A DNA stretch of 64,000 nt from contig NZ_JASCQG010000008.1 of the NCBI RefSeq assembly GCF_030005555.1, positions 1 to 64,000 on the forward strand. The letters are read 5' to 3'. Shown here in pieces: positions 38,687 through 46,609 of the stretch. The position numbers were made by a program, and so were the translations under genes. The notes under the pieces were generated by a model. The model worked only from the letters and a program-made list of their open reading frames with translations. It was not told the origin of the DNA and did not search any database. This DNA is from Empedobacter sedimenti (GTDB taxonomy: Bacteria; Bacteroidota; Bacteroidia; Flavobacteriales; Weeksellaceae). Each line of letters begins with the position of its first letter. Position 1 is the stretch's first letter.

Positions 38687-38725
38687 AGGTTTAGACCTAA
38701 CACATCCCGTGCTAGGTCCAAACCT
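38687..38725 (-). terminator. Attenuator-like hairpin between rplL and rpoB
   Basis: On the minus strand AGGTTTGGACCTA pairs with TAGGTCTAAACCT (13 pairs, one G-U) around a 13-base loop, and TTTTT follows. Placed between rplL and rpoB, it matches the position of the partial terminator known in E. coli, which lowers rpoBC expression relative to ribosomal protein genes. Confidence 0.72.
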
Positions 38726-38745
38726 ATATTGTTGAGTAATAAAAA

Positions 38746-39114
38746 TTACTTCAATTCTACTACTGCACCAGCTTCTTCTAGCTGTTTCTTTAAAGCTTCA
38801 GCTTCGTCTTTAGAAACTGCTTCTTTAACTGTTGCAGGAACTGAATCTACTAAATCTTTAGCTTCTTTTAATCCTTTTCCAGTTAATTCTTTTACTAATT
38901 TAACTACTGCTAATTTAGATGCTCCACCTTCTTTTAAGATTACGTCGAATTCTGTTTGCTCTTCAGCAGCTTCTCCAGCTCCTCCAGCAGCAACAACAAC
39001 TGCAGCTGCAGCTGGTTCAATTCCGTACTCGTCTTTTAAGATTGTTGATAATTCATTAACTTCTAATACTGTTAAGTTTACTAACTCTTCAGCTAATTTT
39101 TTTAAATCTGCCAT
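38746..39114 (-). CDS. rplL: 50S ribosomal protein L7/L12
   Basis: A 122-residue acidic stalk protein that recruits elongation factors as dimers on L10. N-terminal dimerisation part, the Ala-rich hinge ([18 protein letters not shown]), and the C-terminal domain with [25 protein letters not shown]. Length is standard. It follows rplJ by 45 bases. Confidence 0.98.
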   Translation of the reverse strand: MADLKKLAEELVNLTVLEVNELSTILKDEYGIEPAAAAVVVAAGGAGEAAEEQTEFDVILKEGGASKLAVVKLVKELTGKGLKEAKDLVDSVPATVKEAVSKDEAEALKKQLEEAGAVVELK

Positions 39115-39159
39115 TTTAATTTTTTTTGTTTGTCAACTATTATTTAATATGAGTGTGTC

Positions 39160-39675
39160 CTATTCTTCTGATGCTCCTTCTTCTTTTGAAGCTTCTTTGT
39201 TCTCTAATTGAGAAACAAGAGTTTTGATTGGAGACTGAAGTAACATTACGATATCTGCGATTAATTCTTCGCGAGATTTTAATGCAACTAATTGAGGTAA
39301 TTTATCATCACCAACAAAAGTATTATCTTCAATCCAAGCTCCTTTTAAGATAGGTTTTTCAGATTTTTTTCTAAATGTATCAATTACTTTAGCTGGTGCA
39401 TTACCAACTTCAGCAGTCATTAAAGCTGTATTTCCTTTTAAAGATCCATAAAGTTCTTCGAAGTTCTTGTCTTCGATGTTCTCCATAGCTTTCTTTAATA
39501 AAGTGTTTTTTACTACGCGTAAAGAAACATTGCTTTTGTAGCAAGCTCTTCTCAATTCAGTAGTATTAACAGCGTTTAATCCATCGATATTTGCTAAATA
39601 GATGATTTTTGATTCAGCTAATACAGCTTGCAATTCATCTATCATGTTTGCTTTATCTTGTTTTGTCATTGCCAT
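39160..39675 (-). CDS. rplJ: 50S ribosomal protein L10
   Basis: A 171-residue stalk base protein. N-terminal 23S-binding globular part (VSLRVVKNTLLKKAM) and the C-terminal helix that holds L7/L12 dimers, ending in an acidic tail. Only 12 bases separate it from rplA, so the long L10-leader structure that regulates this gene in other phyla cannot be present. Confidence 0.97.
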   Translation of the reverse strand: MAMTKQDKANMIDELQAVLAESKIIYLANIDGLNAVNTTELRRACYKSNVSLRVVKNTLLKKAMENIEDKNFEELYGSLKGNTALMTAEVGNAPAKVIDTFRKKSEKPILKGAWIEDNTFVGDDKLPQLVALKSREELIADIVMLLQSPIKTLVSQLENKEASKEEGASEE

Positions 39676-39687
39676 AGTCTACTAATT

Positions 39688-40383
39688 TTAAGCGTTTACA
39701 CTTTTTGGATCAACTGGTACACCTACTGATTGAGTTGTAGAAAGCGTGATGCTTTTTACATAAGTTCCTTTAGCAGCTGTTGGTTTTAATTTGATCAACG
39801 TTTGAATTAATTCATTTGCGTTTTCTCTAATTTTATCAGCTTCAAAAGATACTTTTCCAACTGCAGCGTGGATAATTCCGTAACGGTCTACTTTGAAATC
39901 GATTTTACCTGCTTTTACTTCAGAAACGGCTTTACCAACTTCTAAAGTTACAGTTCCTGATTTTGGGTTTGGCATTAATCCACGAGGTCCTAAAACACGT
40001 CCTAATGGTCCTAATTTACCCATAACTGCTGGCATAGTAACGATAACGTCAACATCTGTCCAACCTTCTTTAATTTTTTGTAAGTATTCGTCTAATCCTA
40101 CATAATCAGCACCAGCAGCTTTTGCTTCTGCTTCTTTATCTGGAGTAACTAACGCTAATACTTTAACATCTTTACCTGTTCCGTGTGGTAATGAAACTAC
40201 ACCACGAACCATTTGGTTAGCTTTCTTAGGGTCTACACCTAAACGAACTGCTATATCTACAGATGCATCAAACTTTGCATAATTAACTTCTTTAACTAAT
40301 GAAGATGCGTCTTCAATTGTATAAAGTTTGTTTTTATCTACTTTAGCTTGTGCTTCTTTTTGCTTTTTTGTCAACTTTGCCAT
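39688..40383 (-). CDS. rplA: 50S ribosomal protein L1
   Basis: A 231-residue L1-stalk protein, length typical (234 in E. coli). Conserved blocks: [20 protein letters not shown], the [21 protein letters not shown] signature (positions around 125-145) and [10 protein letters not shown] at the end. Co-transcribed with rplK, 17 bases downstream. L1 often represses its own operon by binding the mRNA before rplK; no clear site was identified here. Confidence 0.97.
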   Translation of the reverse strand: MAKLTKKQKEAQAKVDKNKLYTIEDASSLVKEVNYAKFDASVDIAVRLGVDPKKANQMVRGVVSLPHGTGKDVKVLALVTPDKEAEAKAAGADYVGLDEYLQKIKEGWTDVDVIVTMPAVMGKLGPLGRVLGPRGLMPNPKSGTVTLEVGKAVSEVKAGKIDFKVDRYGIIHAAVGKVSFEADKIRENANELIQTLIKLKPTAAKGTYVKSITLSTTQSVGVPVDPKSVNA

Positions 40384-40400
40384 TTCCTAAAATGTTTTAA

Positions 40401-40841
40401 TTATTCTGGAGCTTGCCCACCTTTTACAGTTATACCCATAGAACGTGCAGTTCCAGCAACCATTTTCATAGCAGATTCAACAGTAAAACAGTTCATATCA
40501 GCTAATTTGTCTTCAGCAATAGCTCTAACTTGATCCCAAGTAACAGTACCAACTTTTTGACGGTTAGGCACACCTGATGCTTTTTTCAATTTCGCTGCAT
40601 CCATTAACTGTATAGCAGCTGGAGGAGTTTTAATTACGAAATCGAATGATTTGTCTTGATACACTGTAATAACAACTGGTAACACTGCACCTTGTTTTTC
40701 TTGTGTACGTCCATTAAATTGTTTACAAAACTCCATAATGTTAACACCTGCAGCACCTAAAGCCGGTCCTACTGGTGGCGAAGGATTTGCTTGTCCTCCT
40801 TTAACTTGAAGTTTTACAACTTTTTCAATTTTTTTTGCCAT
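40401..40841 (-). CDS. rplK: 50S ribosomal protein L11
   Basis: A 146-residue protein of the GTPase-associated centre. It starts [20 protein letters not shown], has the [13 protein letters not shown] loop with the conserved prolines contacted by thiostrepton, and the C-terminal rRNA-binding domain with GTARSMGI. It lies 74 bases after nusG, a gap with no recognisable regulator. Confidence 0.97.
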   Translation of the reverse strand: MAKKIEKVVKLQVKGGQANPSPPVGPALGAAGVNIMEFCKQFNGRTQEKQGAVLPVVITVYQDKSFDFVIKTPPAAIQLMDAAKLKKASGVPNRQKVGTVTWDQVRAIAEDKLADMNCFTVESAMKMVAGTARSMGITVKGGQAPE

Positions 40842-40915
40842 TTTTTTAATTCTTAAAATTAAGCGTTATGTGGAAGCAGCCTAAATTTTCTACTTTTAAT
40901 TTGTTGAAAGATTAA

Positions 40916-41464
40916 TTAAGCAATCTTTTCAACTTGGTTAAAACTTAACTCAAGTGGTGTTTTACGTCCGAAGATTAAAACCATCACTTCTAGTTTACGT
41001 TTATCTTCAATGATTTTCTCAACAGTACCGTTGAAACCATTGAATGGTCCATCAATCACTTTTACATTTTCTCCTAACACATAAGGATTAGCAATAGATG
41101 TATCGATGTTTTCTGCTAATTCGTCAACTTTACCTAACATACGGTTAACTTCCGATTGTCTCATTGGTACAGGATCACCTCCTTTTGTTGCACTTAAAAA
41201 GCTAATTACACCTGATGTATTCTTAACCATGTGAGGAATTTCTCCTACAAGTTCAGCTTCTATCATAATGTAACCAGGAAAGTGTACTTTTTCCTTTTGA
41301 TATTTTTTACCGTTACGGATTTGAATCACTTTTTCCATAGGAACAACAATTTGTCCTACATAATCATTCAAATTTTGGTACTGAATTTCTCTTTCAATAT
41401 AATCTTTAACTTTTAGCTCTTGTCCAGCCACAGTCTTGATTACATACCATTTCTTTTCACTCAT
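40916..41464 (-). CDS. nusG: Transcription elongation and termination factor NusG
   Basis: A 182-residue factor binding the RNA polymerase clamp. NGN domain (KWYVIKTVAGQELKVKDYIE, FPGYIMIEAEL) and a C-terminal KOW motif (NVKVIDGPFNGFNGTVEKI) that contacts Rho or ribosomal protein S10. Standard length and the usual place after secE, 34 bases downstream. Confidence 0.97.
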   Translation of the reverse strand: MSEKKWYVIKTVAGQELKVKDYIEREIQYQNLNDYVGQIVVPMEKVIQIRNGKKYQKEKVHFPGYIMIEAELVGEIPHMVKNTSGVISFLSATKGGDPVPMRQSEVNRMLGKVDELAENIDTSIANPYVLGENVKVIDGPFNGFNGTVEKIIEDKRKLEVMVLIFGRKTPLELSFNQVEKIA

Positions 41465-41498
41465 GATTCTATAATTACTAAACGGGATATGTTACAAA

Positions 41499-41687
41499 CT
41501 AAAAAGCGCCGTAGATAAAATTAAGCACCTGTGTGAATAACGTATCTACCGCATATAAAAATATAGCTAACAAAACTGTAGCTATTGCAACAATAATTGT
41601 ATCTCTTTGTAGATCCTGGAACGATGGCCATGTTACATGTTCTTTAAATTCTACAAAAGAATCTTTGAAATATTGTACGATTTTCAT
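41499..41687 (-). CDS. secE: Preprotein translocase subunit SecE
   Basis: A 62-residue single-pass subunit of the SecYEG channel. The amphipathic helix KEHVTWPSFQDLQRDT holds the conserved W-P pair and is followed by one transmembrane helix. The frame is open to 41732, but that would run into the tRNA-Trp gene; MKIVQYFKD at 41687 is the natural start. It follows tRNA-Trp by 15 bases. Confidence 0.94.
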   Translation of the reverse strand: MKIVQYFKDSFVEFKEHVTWPSFQDLQRDTIIVAIATVLLAIFLYAVDTLFTQVLNFIYGAF

Positions 41688-41702
41688 ATCGTTTTCTTTT
41701 AG

Positions 41703-41773
41703 CACGGGCACAAGGATTCGAACCCTGATCAACGGTTTTGGAGACCGCTATTCTACCATTGAACTATGCCCGT
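41703..41773 (-). tRNA. tRNA-Trp (CCA)
   Basis: Full cloverleaf on the minus strand. Acceptor arms ACGGGCA and TGCCCGT pair over 7 bp, the anticodon loop reads CTCCAAA (anticodon CCA), and the T-loop is GGTTCGAATCC. Discriminator G. The 3' CCA is not encoded. It lies between tuf and secE, as in many Flavobacteriia. Confidence 0.97.
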
Positions 41774-41776
41774 AGA

Positions 41777-41808
41777 TAAAAAGAGTGGCAATCATGGAAG
41801 ATTACCAC
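41777..41808 (-). terminator. Terminator-like hairpin between tuf and tRNA-Trp
   Basis: On the minus strand GTGGTAATC and GATTGCCAC pair over 9 bp with one U-G, loop of 6, then TCTTTTTAT. It would end the tuf transcript only 4 bases before tRNA-Trp, so the tRNA-secE-nusG run depends on read-through or on a promoter inside tuf. Confidence 0.65.
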
Positions 41809-41835
41809 ATCTTCTATTTTATATTTTGACTATAA

Positions 41836-43023
41836 TTAGTCTAAAATTTCAGTTACCTGACCTGCACCTACTGTACGTCCACCTTCGCGGATAGCGAAAC
41901 GTAAACCTTCGTTTAATGCAATTGGTTGTAATAATTCAACTGTAATAGTTAAGTTATCTCCTGGTAAAACCATCTCAACTCCTTCTGGTAAGTTGATTTC
42001 CCCTGTCACGTCAGTTGTACGTACGTAGAACTGTGGACGGTAACGGTTGTGGAATGGAGTGTGACGACCACCTTCTTCTTTAGTTAAGATATAAACCTCA
42101 GCTTTGAATTTTTTGTGTGGTTTAACAGACCCTTGTTTTGCGATAACCATACCACGACGAATGTCAGTTTTATCAACACCACGTAATAATAAACCTACGT
42201 TATCACCAGCTTCACCTCTATCTAAGATTTTACGGAACATCTCAACCCCAGTTACAGTAGAAGTTAATTTTTCTTCTCCCATACCTACGATATCAACTGG
42301 ATCACCAGAGTTAATAACACCAGCCTCGATACGACCTGTTGCAACAGTACCACGACCTGTAATAGAGAATACATCCTCTACTGGCATTAAGAATGGTTTA
42401 TCTTGATCACGAACTGGTTGCTCAATCCACTCATCAACATTGTTCATTAAGTTTAAAACAGTTTCAACCCATTGAGGCTCACCGTTTAATGCACCTAAAG
42501 CAGAACCTTGAATAACTGGAGTGTTATCACCGTCGTACTCGTAAGAAGATAATAAATCTCTTACTTCCATTTCTACTAATTCTAATAACTCAGCATCGTC
42601 AACCATATCAACTTTGTTTAAGAAAACAACGATACGAGGAACGTTTACCTGGCGACATAATAAGATGTGCTCACGAGTTTGAGGCATAGGCCCATCAGTC
42701 GCAGCTACAACTAAGATACCACCATCCATTTGAGCAGCTCCTGTAACCATGTTCTTTACGTAATCCGCGTGACCTGGACAGTCAACGTGAGCGTAGTGAC
42801 GATTAGCAGTTTCATACTCTACGTGAGATGTATTAATTGTAATACCTCTTTCTTTTTCTTCTGGTGCGTTATCGATTTGATCGAAAGCTTTTGCTTCTGA
42901 ATAACCAGCATCAGCTAATACTTTAGTAATCGCTGCAGTCAAAGTTGTTTTACCGTGGTCAACGTGACCAATAGTACCAATATTTAAGTGCGGCTTATTA
43001 CGGTTAAAAGTTTCCTTTGCCAT
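41836..43023 (-). CDS. tuf: Elongation factor Tu
   Basis: A 395-residue GTPase that delivers aminoacyl-tRNA. [15 protein letters not shown] (P-loop), [12 protein letters not shown] (switch II), NKVDMVDD (guanine specificity), and barrel domains to the C-terminus [16 protein letters not shown]. One copy in this window. It lies in the usual tRNA-tuf-tRNA context. Confidence 0.98.
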   Translation of the reverse strand: MAKETFNRNKPHLNIGTIGHVDHGKTTLTAAITKVLADAGYSEAKAFDQIDNAPEEKERGITINTSHVEYETANRHYAHVDCPGHADYVKNMVTGAAQMDGGILVVAATDGPMPQTREHILLCRQVNVPRIVVFLNKVDMVDDAELLELVEMEVRDLLSSYEYDGDNTPVIQGSALGALNGEPQWVETVLNLMNNVDEWIEQPVRDQDKPFLMPVEDVFSITGRGTVATGRIEAGVINSGDPVDIVGMGEEKLTSTVTGVEMFRKILDRGEAGDNVGLLLRGVDKTDIRRGMVIAKQGSVKPHKKFKAEVYILTKEEGGRHTPFHNRYRPQFYVRTTDVTGEINLPEGVEMVLPGDNLTITVELLQPIALNEGLRFAIREGGRTVGAGQVTEILD

Positions 43024-43090
43024 TTTACTTTTTATTAATTTCTATTGTTATACTTAAATTAAAAAAATAACTTTAAATTATTTTCAAGTG

Positions 43091-43098
43091 CAAAAATA
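43091..43098 (-). promoter_or_regulatory. Possible -7 element of the tuf promoter
   Basis: TATTTTTG on the minus strand matches TAnnTTTG exactly, in the 195-base gap between tRNA-Gly and tuf. No good TTTG lies at the -33 position. The leader would be about 60 bases. Confidence 0.35.
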
Positions 43099-43218
43099 CA
43101 CTTTTTGATGAATATATAAAGTATTTTATTTCTTGATTTAATGTTAACCTTGAATAAATCTAGTCTCAACAACCACTTAAAAGATTAACTAAAACTGGAA
43201 TATTCCAGATTATTATTG

Positions 43219-43291
43219 AGCGGGAAACGAGACTCGAACTCGCAACATTCAGCTTGGAAGGCTGACGCTCTACCAATTGAGCTATTCCCGC
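43219..43291 (-). tRNA. tRNA-Gly (TCC)
   Basis: Minus-strand cloverleaf with acceptor GCGGGAA/TTCCCGC, D-arm AGCTCAATTGGTAGAGC, anticodon loop CTTCCAA (anticodon TCC) and T-loop GAGTTCGAGTCTC. 3' CCA not encoded. Second-last gene before tuf in the tRNA trio. Confidence 0.97.
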
Positions 43292-43367
43292 ATTCACTTT
43301 TTATAAAAGCTTTGCAAATTTACAGATTTAATTGAAATTCACAAACTCTTTTAAAAAATTTAAATTG

Positions 43368-43449
43368 TGGGGAGAGCAGGATTCGAACCTGCGAAGGTGA
43401 AACCAACGGATTTACAGTCCGTCCTCGTTGGCCGCTTGAGTATCTCCCC
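43368..43449 (-). tRNA. tRNA-Tyr (GTA)
   Basis: Minus-strand class II tRNA of 82 bases with acceptor GGGGAGA/TCTCCCC, anticodon loop CTGTAAA (anticodon GTA), a long variable arm, T-loop GGTTCGAATCC and discriminator A. 3' CCA not encoded. Confidence 0.96.
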
Positions 43450-43481
43450 GCCTTTTTATATTTTTATTCTAAAAAAATCAG

Positions 43482-43555
43482 AGCCGATGGAGGGATTCGA
43501 ACCCACGACCTGCTGATTACAAATCAGCTGCTCTGGCCAACTGAGCTACATCGGC
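43482..43555 (-). tRNA. tRNA-Thr (TGT)
   Basis: Minus-strand cloverleaf with acceptor GCCGATG/CATCGGC, D-arm AGCTCAGTTGGCCAGAGC, anticodon loop TTTGTAA (anticodon TGT) and T-loop GGGTTCGAATCCC. 3' CCA not encoded. First tRNA of the trio. Confidence 0.96.
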
Positions 43556-43585
43556 ATTTTTTAAAATTTCCTATCAATTTAAAAG

Positions 43586-43621
43586 AACAGTCCGTTAAAT
43601 TTTCTTTGTTTAACGGACTGC
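43586..43621 (-). terminator. Terminator of the xer-hpf unit
   Basis: CAGTCCGTTAAA (43588-43599) and TTTAACGGACTG (43609-43620) form a perfect 12-bp stem with a 9-base loop. On the minus strand it ends with TTCTTTT. It lies between the hpf stop and tRNA-Thr. Confidence 0.8.
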
Positions 43622-43687
43622 AAATTTACGTTGTTTTTTGAATTAACCAAATTTTTAGTATTTTTTTTTAGCTAACTCAGTCAAATA

Positions 43688-43987
43688 TTATTTATCTGCT
43701 ACTTTTTCTTTTTTTCTGATAATTAATTTTTTTAATGTATCTACTGACAAATCAATACATTCCTCAAAAGATTGTCCAGTTTTACTTACTACAATGTCGT
43801 CTCCTGGTACTTCTAATTTTATATCAACAGTTTTATTGTTTTTTTCTGATGTGTTCTCTAATTTGAAAGAAACATTGGCCGCAATAATTTTATCTGATAA
43901 TGTTTCTAATTTTTCTAATTTTTTTTCTAAATACTCTTCTAAACCTGGTTTAGTATTAAAGTTTACTGCCTGAAAATTAATTGTCAT
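43688..43987 (-). CDS. hpf: Ribosome hibernation-promoting factor (HPF/RaiA, short form)
   Basis: A 99-residue protein that binds the 30S decoding centre in stationary phase. The fold is beta-alpha-beta3-alpha: MTINFQAVNFNTKPGLEEYLEKKL, then VSFKLEN, VDIKLEVPGDDIVVSK and the basic end DTLKKLIIRKKEKV. It is the short form without the C-terminal dimerisation domain. It begins 2 bases after the recombinase gene ends, so the two are coupled. Confidence 0.9.
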   Translation of the reverse strand: MTINFQAVNFNTKPGLEEYLEKKLEKLETLSDKIIAANVSFKLENTSEKNNKTVDIKLEVPGDDIVVSKTGQSFEECIDLSVDTLKKLIIRKKEKVADK

Positions 43988-43989
43988 AG

Positions 43990-44889
43990 TTAATCTTTTT
44001 TGTTCTCACGTGGGTGAGCTTTGTTAAACACTTTTTTTAGATTCTCTATACTTCCATGTGTATAAACCTGAGTCGACGACAAACTTGAATGCCCTAAAAT
44101 ATCTTTTACCGCATTCAGATCTGCTCCGGAATCTAACATATGGGTTGCAAAAGAATGCCTCAACATATGAGGACTTTTTTTATGTTTTACACTTATAAGA
44201 CTAAGATAATATTTTACTTTGGAATAAACAAGATTATCGTACAAAGGTTTTCCTTTTTCTGTCACAAAAAGATTAACACAATTTACCGTTATTTCATTTT
44301 CTTTAACTTGTTTGTAAGCCGCAATATCTTCTAATAAAAAAGTAGAAATCGGAATAATTCTTTCTTTATTTCGTTTTCCTAATACTTTTATTGACAACAG
44401 ATTAACATCAATATCATTTTCTTTCAAACCTATCAATTCTGCACGACGAATTCCGGTTTGATACATTAAATCAATCATTAAACGATCACGAACTCCTTCA
44501 AAAGTATTAGGAAAATATTCATCATTGTTTAACAAATCGTTTAGTTCTGCTTCGGTAAATGGAATTAAAACTTGTTTATTTTGTTTCAAAGAATGGATTT
44601 GTTCAATTGGATTTATGGTCAAATGTTTTTCTTTAATCAAAAACTTGTAGAAGCTACGCAAAGCGCTTAATTTTCGATTTACAGTTTTCTCTGATTTATC
44701 TAACTCAGATAAATGCATAATAAATGCACGAAGATGGTTTTTAGTCGCAAGTTGTATATCAGTAGAATCTTCTTCGGACTGATAAAAGTTAATAAAATCG
44801 TCTAAATCTCTTTTATAACTTGTAATTGTTAGCGCAGAATAATTTTTCTCTAGTGCTAAATAATCTAAAAATCGTTGCGTAAAATCCAT
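43990..44889 (-). CDS. xerC: XerC-like tyrosine recombinase
   Basis: A 299-residue site-specific recombinase, expected to resolve chromosome dimers at dif with a XerD partner not in this window. N-terminal SAM-like domain (FLDYLALEKNYSALTITSYKRD), and the catalytic set Arg148 (QTGIRRAEL), Lys172 (GKRNKERI), His241 and Arg244 (HMLRHSFATH), His267 (LGHSSL) and the nucleophile Tyr276 (QVYTH). The start at 44889 directly follows a terminator U-tract; no closer alternative fits the family. Lies upstream of hpf as in many Flavobacteriia. Confidence 0.92.
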   Translation of the reverse strand: MDFTQRFLDYLALEKNYSALTITSYKRDLDDFINFYQSEEDSTDIQLATKNHLRAFIMHLSELDKSEKTVNRKLSALRSFYKFLIKEKHLTINPIEQIHSLKQNKQVLIPFTEAELNDLLNNDEYFPNTFEGVRDRLMIDLMYQTGIRRAELIGLKENDIDVNLLSIKVLGKRNKERIIPISTFLLEDIAAYKQVKENEITVNCVNLFVTEKGKPLYDNLVYSKVKYYLSLISVKHKKSPHMLRHSFATHMLDSGADLNAVKDILGHSSLSSTQVYTHGSIENLKKVFNKAHPRENKKD

Positions 44890-44931
44890 AAAAAAACCTA
44901 TTTATCAAAGTTACAACTTTAATAAATAGGT
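44890..44931 (-). terminator. Terminator hairpin of rpsU touching the xerC-like start codon
   Basis: ACCTATTTATTAAAGTT and AACTTTGATAAATAGGT (minus strand; 44931-44915 and 44912-44896) pair over 17 bp with one mismatch and a 2-base loop. TTTTTT (44895-44890) follows and runs directly into the ATG at 44889. Confidence 0.82.
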
Positions 44932-44971
44932 CAACAGAAATTAATTTCTTTATATTGTCTAAAACAGCAAT

Positions 44972-45166
44972 CTATGCTTCCTCCTTTTCGATTAAGGCTT
45001 GTTTGTAGATTGCTCTACTCATCTTAATTCTATTTGTAACAGAAGGTTTTGTAAATTGTTGACGTGCTCTTAACTGACGTACAACTCCTGTTTTATCGAA
45101 TTTTCTTTTGTATTTTTTTAGAGCTCTTTCGATTGACTCTCCGTCTTTTACTGGTATAATCAACAT
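44972..45166 (-). CDS. rpsU: 30S ribosomal protein S21
   Basis: A 64-residue basic protein: MLIIPVKDGESIERALKKYK, then RQLRARQQFTKPSVTNRIK. The frame opens at a TTG at 45196, but the ATG at 45166 matches the family start and is chosen. S21 helps the 30S subunit bind mRNA; in Bacteroidota it works in the setting of a hidden anti-Shine-Dalgarno. Lies 68 bases after the acyl-CoA dehydrogenase gene. Confidence 0.95.
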   Translation of the reverse strand: MLIIPVKDGESIERALKKYKRKFDKTGVVRQLRARQQFTKPSVTNRIKMSRAIYKQALIEKEEA

Positions 45167-45234
45167 AATTTTATCTATTTCTTTTTGAGATGGCAAATAT
45201 ACAACTCTTTAGTAATTAAACAAATCCTTTTGTA

Positions 45235-46377
45235 TTAATCTTTCAAAATATTTCTTCCGATGACTAATTTTTGAATCTCAGTTGTCCCTTCACCAATTGT
45301 ACATAACTTAGAATCACGGTAGAATTTCTCTACTGGGAAATCTTTTGTATATCCGTAACCACCAAATATTTGAACTGCATCATTCGAGATTTTAACACAC
45401 GCTTCTGATGCATAATATTTTGCCATTGCACCTTCTGTCGTCATTGGTTTTTTATGATTTTTAAGATAAGATGCTTTACGAATTAATAATTCAGAAGCTT
45501 CGATTTCAGTAATCATTTCAGCCAATTTGAAGTTCACCGCTTGGAAATTTGCAATTGCAGTTCCAAATTGATGACGTTCTTGCGCGTATTTTAAAGCTGC
45601 TTTGTACGCCCCTTTCGCAATCCCTAAAGATAAAGCTGCAATAGAGATACGACCGCCATCTAAAATCTTAAGTGCTTGCTTGAAACCATCACCCACATTT
45701 CCTAAACGATTTGCATCCGAAACACGAACATTATCAAAAATTAACTCTGCCGTTTCAGAAGCACGCATTCCTAATTTATTTTCTTTTTTACCTGATGTAA
45801 AACCTGGCGTTCCTTTTTCTATTACAAAAGCAGTCGCGTTATTTTTCGCTCCTTTTTCTCCTGTTCTTGTCATCACAACTGCAACATCACCAGAAATTGC
45901 ATGTGTAATAAAGTTTTTCGCTCCATTAATTACCCATTCGTCTCCGTCCTTTACAGCTGTTGTAGACATTCCTCCTGCATCAGAACCTGTGTTATGCTCT
46001 GTTAATCCCCAAGCACCAATCCATTCTGCTGTTGCTAATTTTGGTAACCAACGTTGTTTTTGCTCTTCATTACCAAATTCTAGAATATGATTTGTACAAA
46101 GTGAATTATGAGCTGCTACAGATAAACCGATAGATGGATCAACTTGTGAAATTTCGTCTACAATCGATACATATTCATCATAAGACAATCCACTTCCTCC
46201 GTATTCTTCAGGAACAACGATTCCCATGAATCCCATTTTTCCTAATTCTTTGAATACTTCAACAGGAAAGGTTTGCGCCTCATCCCATTCCATAATATTA
46301 GGTTGAATGTATTGTTTTGCAAAATCTCTTGCAGATTGTGCGATTAATGATAAATTTTCATTTTCTAAGAAATTCAT
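45235..46377 (-). CDS. Acyl-CoA dehydrogenase
   Basis: A 380-residue FAD enzyme of the short/branched-chain type that makes the alpha-beta double bond in acyl-CoA. WGLTEHNTGSDAGG is the FAD-binding block, ERHQFGTAIANFQAVNFKLA the family signature, and the catalytic Glu is in CTIGEGTTEIQKLVIGRNIL. Length is standard. Substrate chain length not decidable; in this phylum such genes often serve branched-chain amino acid or fatty acid breakdown. It has its own predicted promoter. Confidence 0.92.
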   Translation of the reverse strand: MNFLENENLSLIAQSARDFAKQYIQPNIMEWDEAQTFPVEVFKELGKMGFMGIVVPEEYGGSGLSYDEYVSIVDEISQVDPSIGLSVAAHNSLCTNHILEFGNEEQKQRWLPKLATAEWIGAWGLTEHNTGSDAGGMSTTAVKDGDEWVINGAKNFITHAISGDVAVVMTRTGEKGAKNNATAFVIEKGTPGFTSGKKENKLGMRASETAELIFDNVRVSDANRLGNVGDGFKQALKILDGGRISIAALSLGIAKGAYKAALKYAQERHQFGTAIANFQAVNFKLAEMITEIEASELLIRKASYLKNHKKPMTTEGAMAKYYASEACVKISNDAVQIFGGYGYTKDFPVEKFYRDSKLCTIGEGTTEIQKLVIGRNILKD

Positions 46378-46405
46378 TTTTTTGAGTTTTATTATGACTT
46401 AGCTT

Positions 46406-46435
46406 CAAAAGTAATAAAATTCTACTAAGTGTAAA
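46406..46435 (-). promoter_or_regulatory. Probable promoter of the acyl-CoA dehydrogenase gene
   Basis: On the minus strand TTTA (46435-46432) and TACTTTTG (46413-46406) are separated by 18 bases; the -7 element is a perfect match and the -33 element has three of four bases. Leader about 22 bases. Confidence 0.45.
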
Positions 46436-46609
46436 GTTTTTCTTTTGCGATAATTTTTATTCATTAAAAATAATTGACTATCAGCGTGTTTAAGTTAATC
46501 AGATTTGAATAATCAACAAATGCTTAATGTCATTTTCGAATATGATTTTGAACATTTTAATTCGGATAAATTAATCCGAGTTTTGTTCTCAGAAATAAAA
46601 TAAAACATT

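Noticed and set aside
38657-39211. A 184-residue open frame on the plus strand opposite rplL and the end of rplJ
   Set aside because: It is antisense to two certain ribosomal protein genes and is Ser/Ala-rich in the way expected from their reverse complement. No sign of its own start region.
43024-43218. A possible further tRNA between tRNA-Gly and tuf, as in some relatives
   Set aside because: No acceptor pairing or TTCGA T-loop in the gap; only a possible -7 promoter element.
43990-44889. Reading the tyrosine recombinase as an integrase of a mobile element
   Set aside because: It sits in a housekeeping run between rpsU and hpf, with no attachment repeats or cargo. A XerC role fits better, although tRNA genes are near.
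45602-46090. A 162-residue plus-strand frame opposite the acyl-CoA dehydrogenase
   Set aside because: Antisense shadow of a well-conserved enzyme; its Pro/Ser-rich composition mirrors the sense codons.
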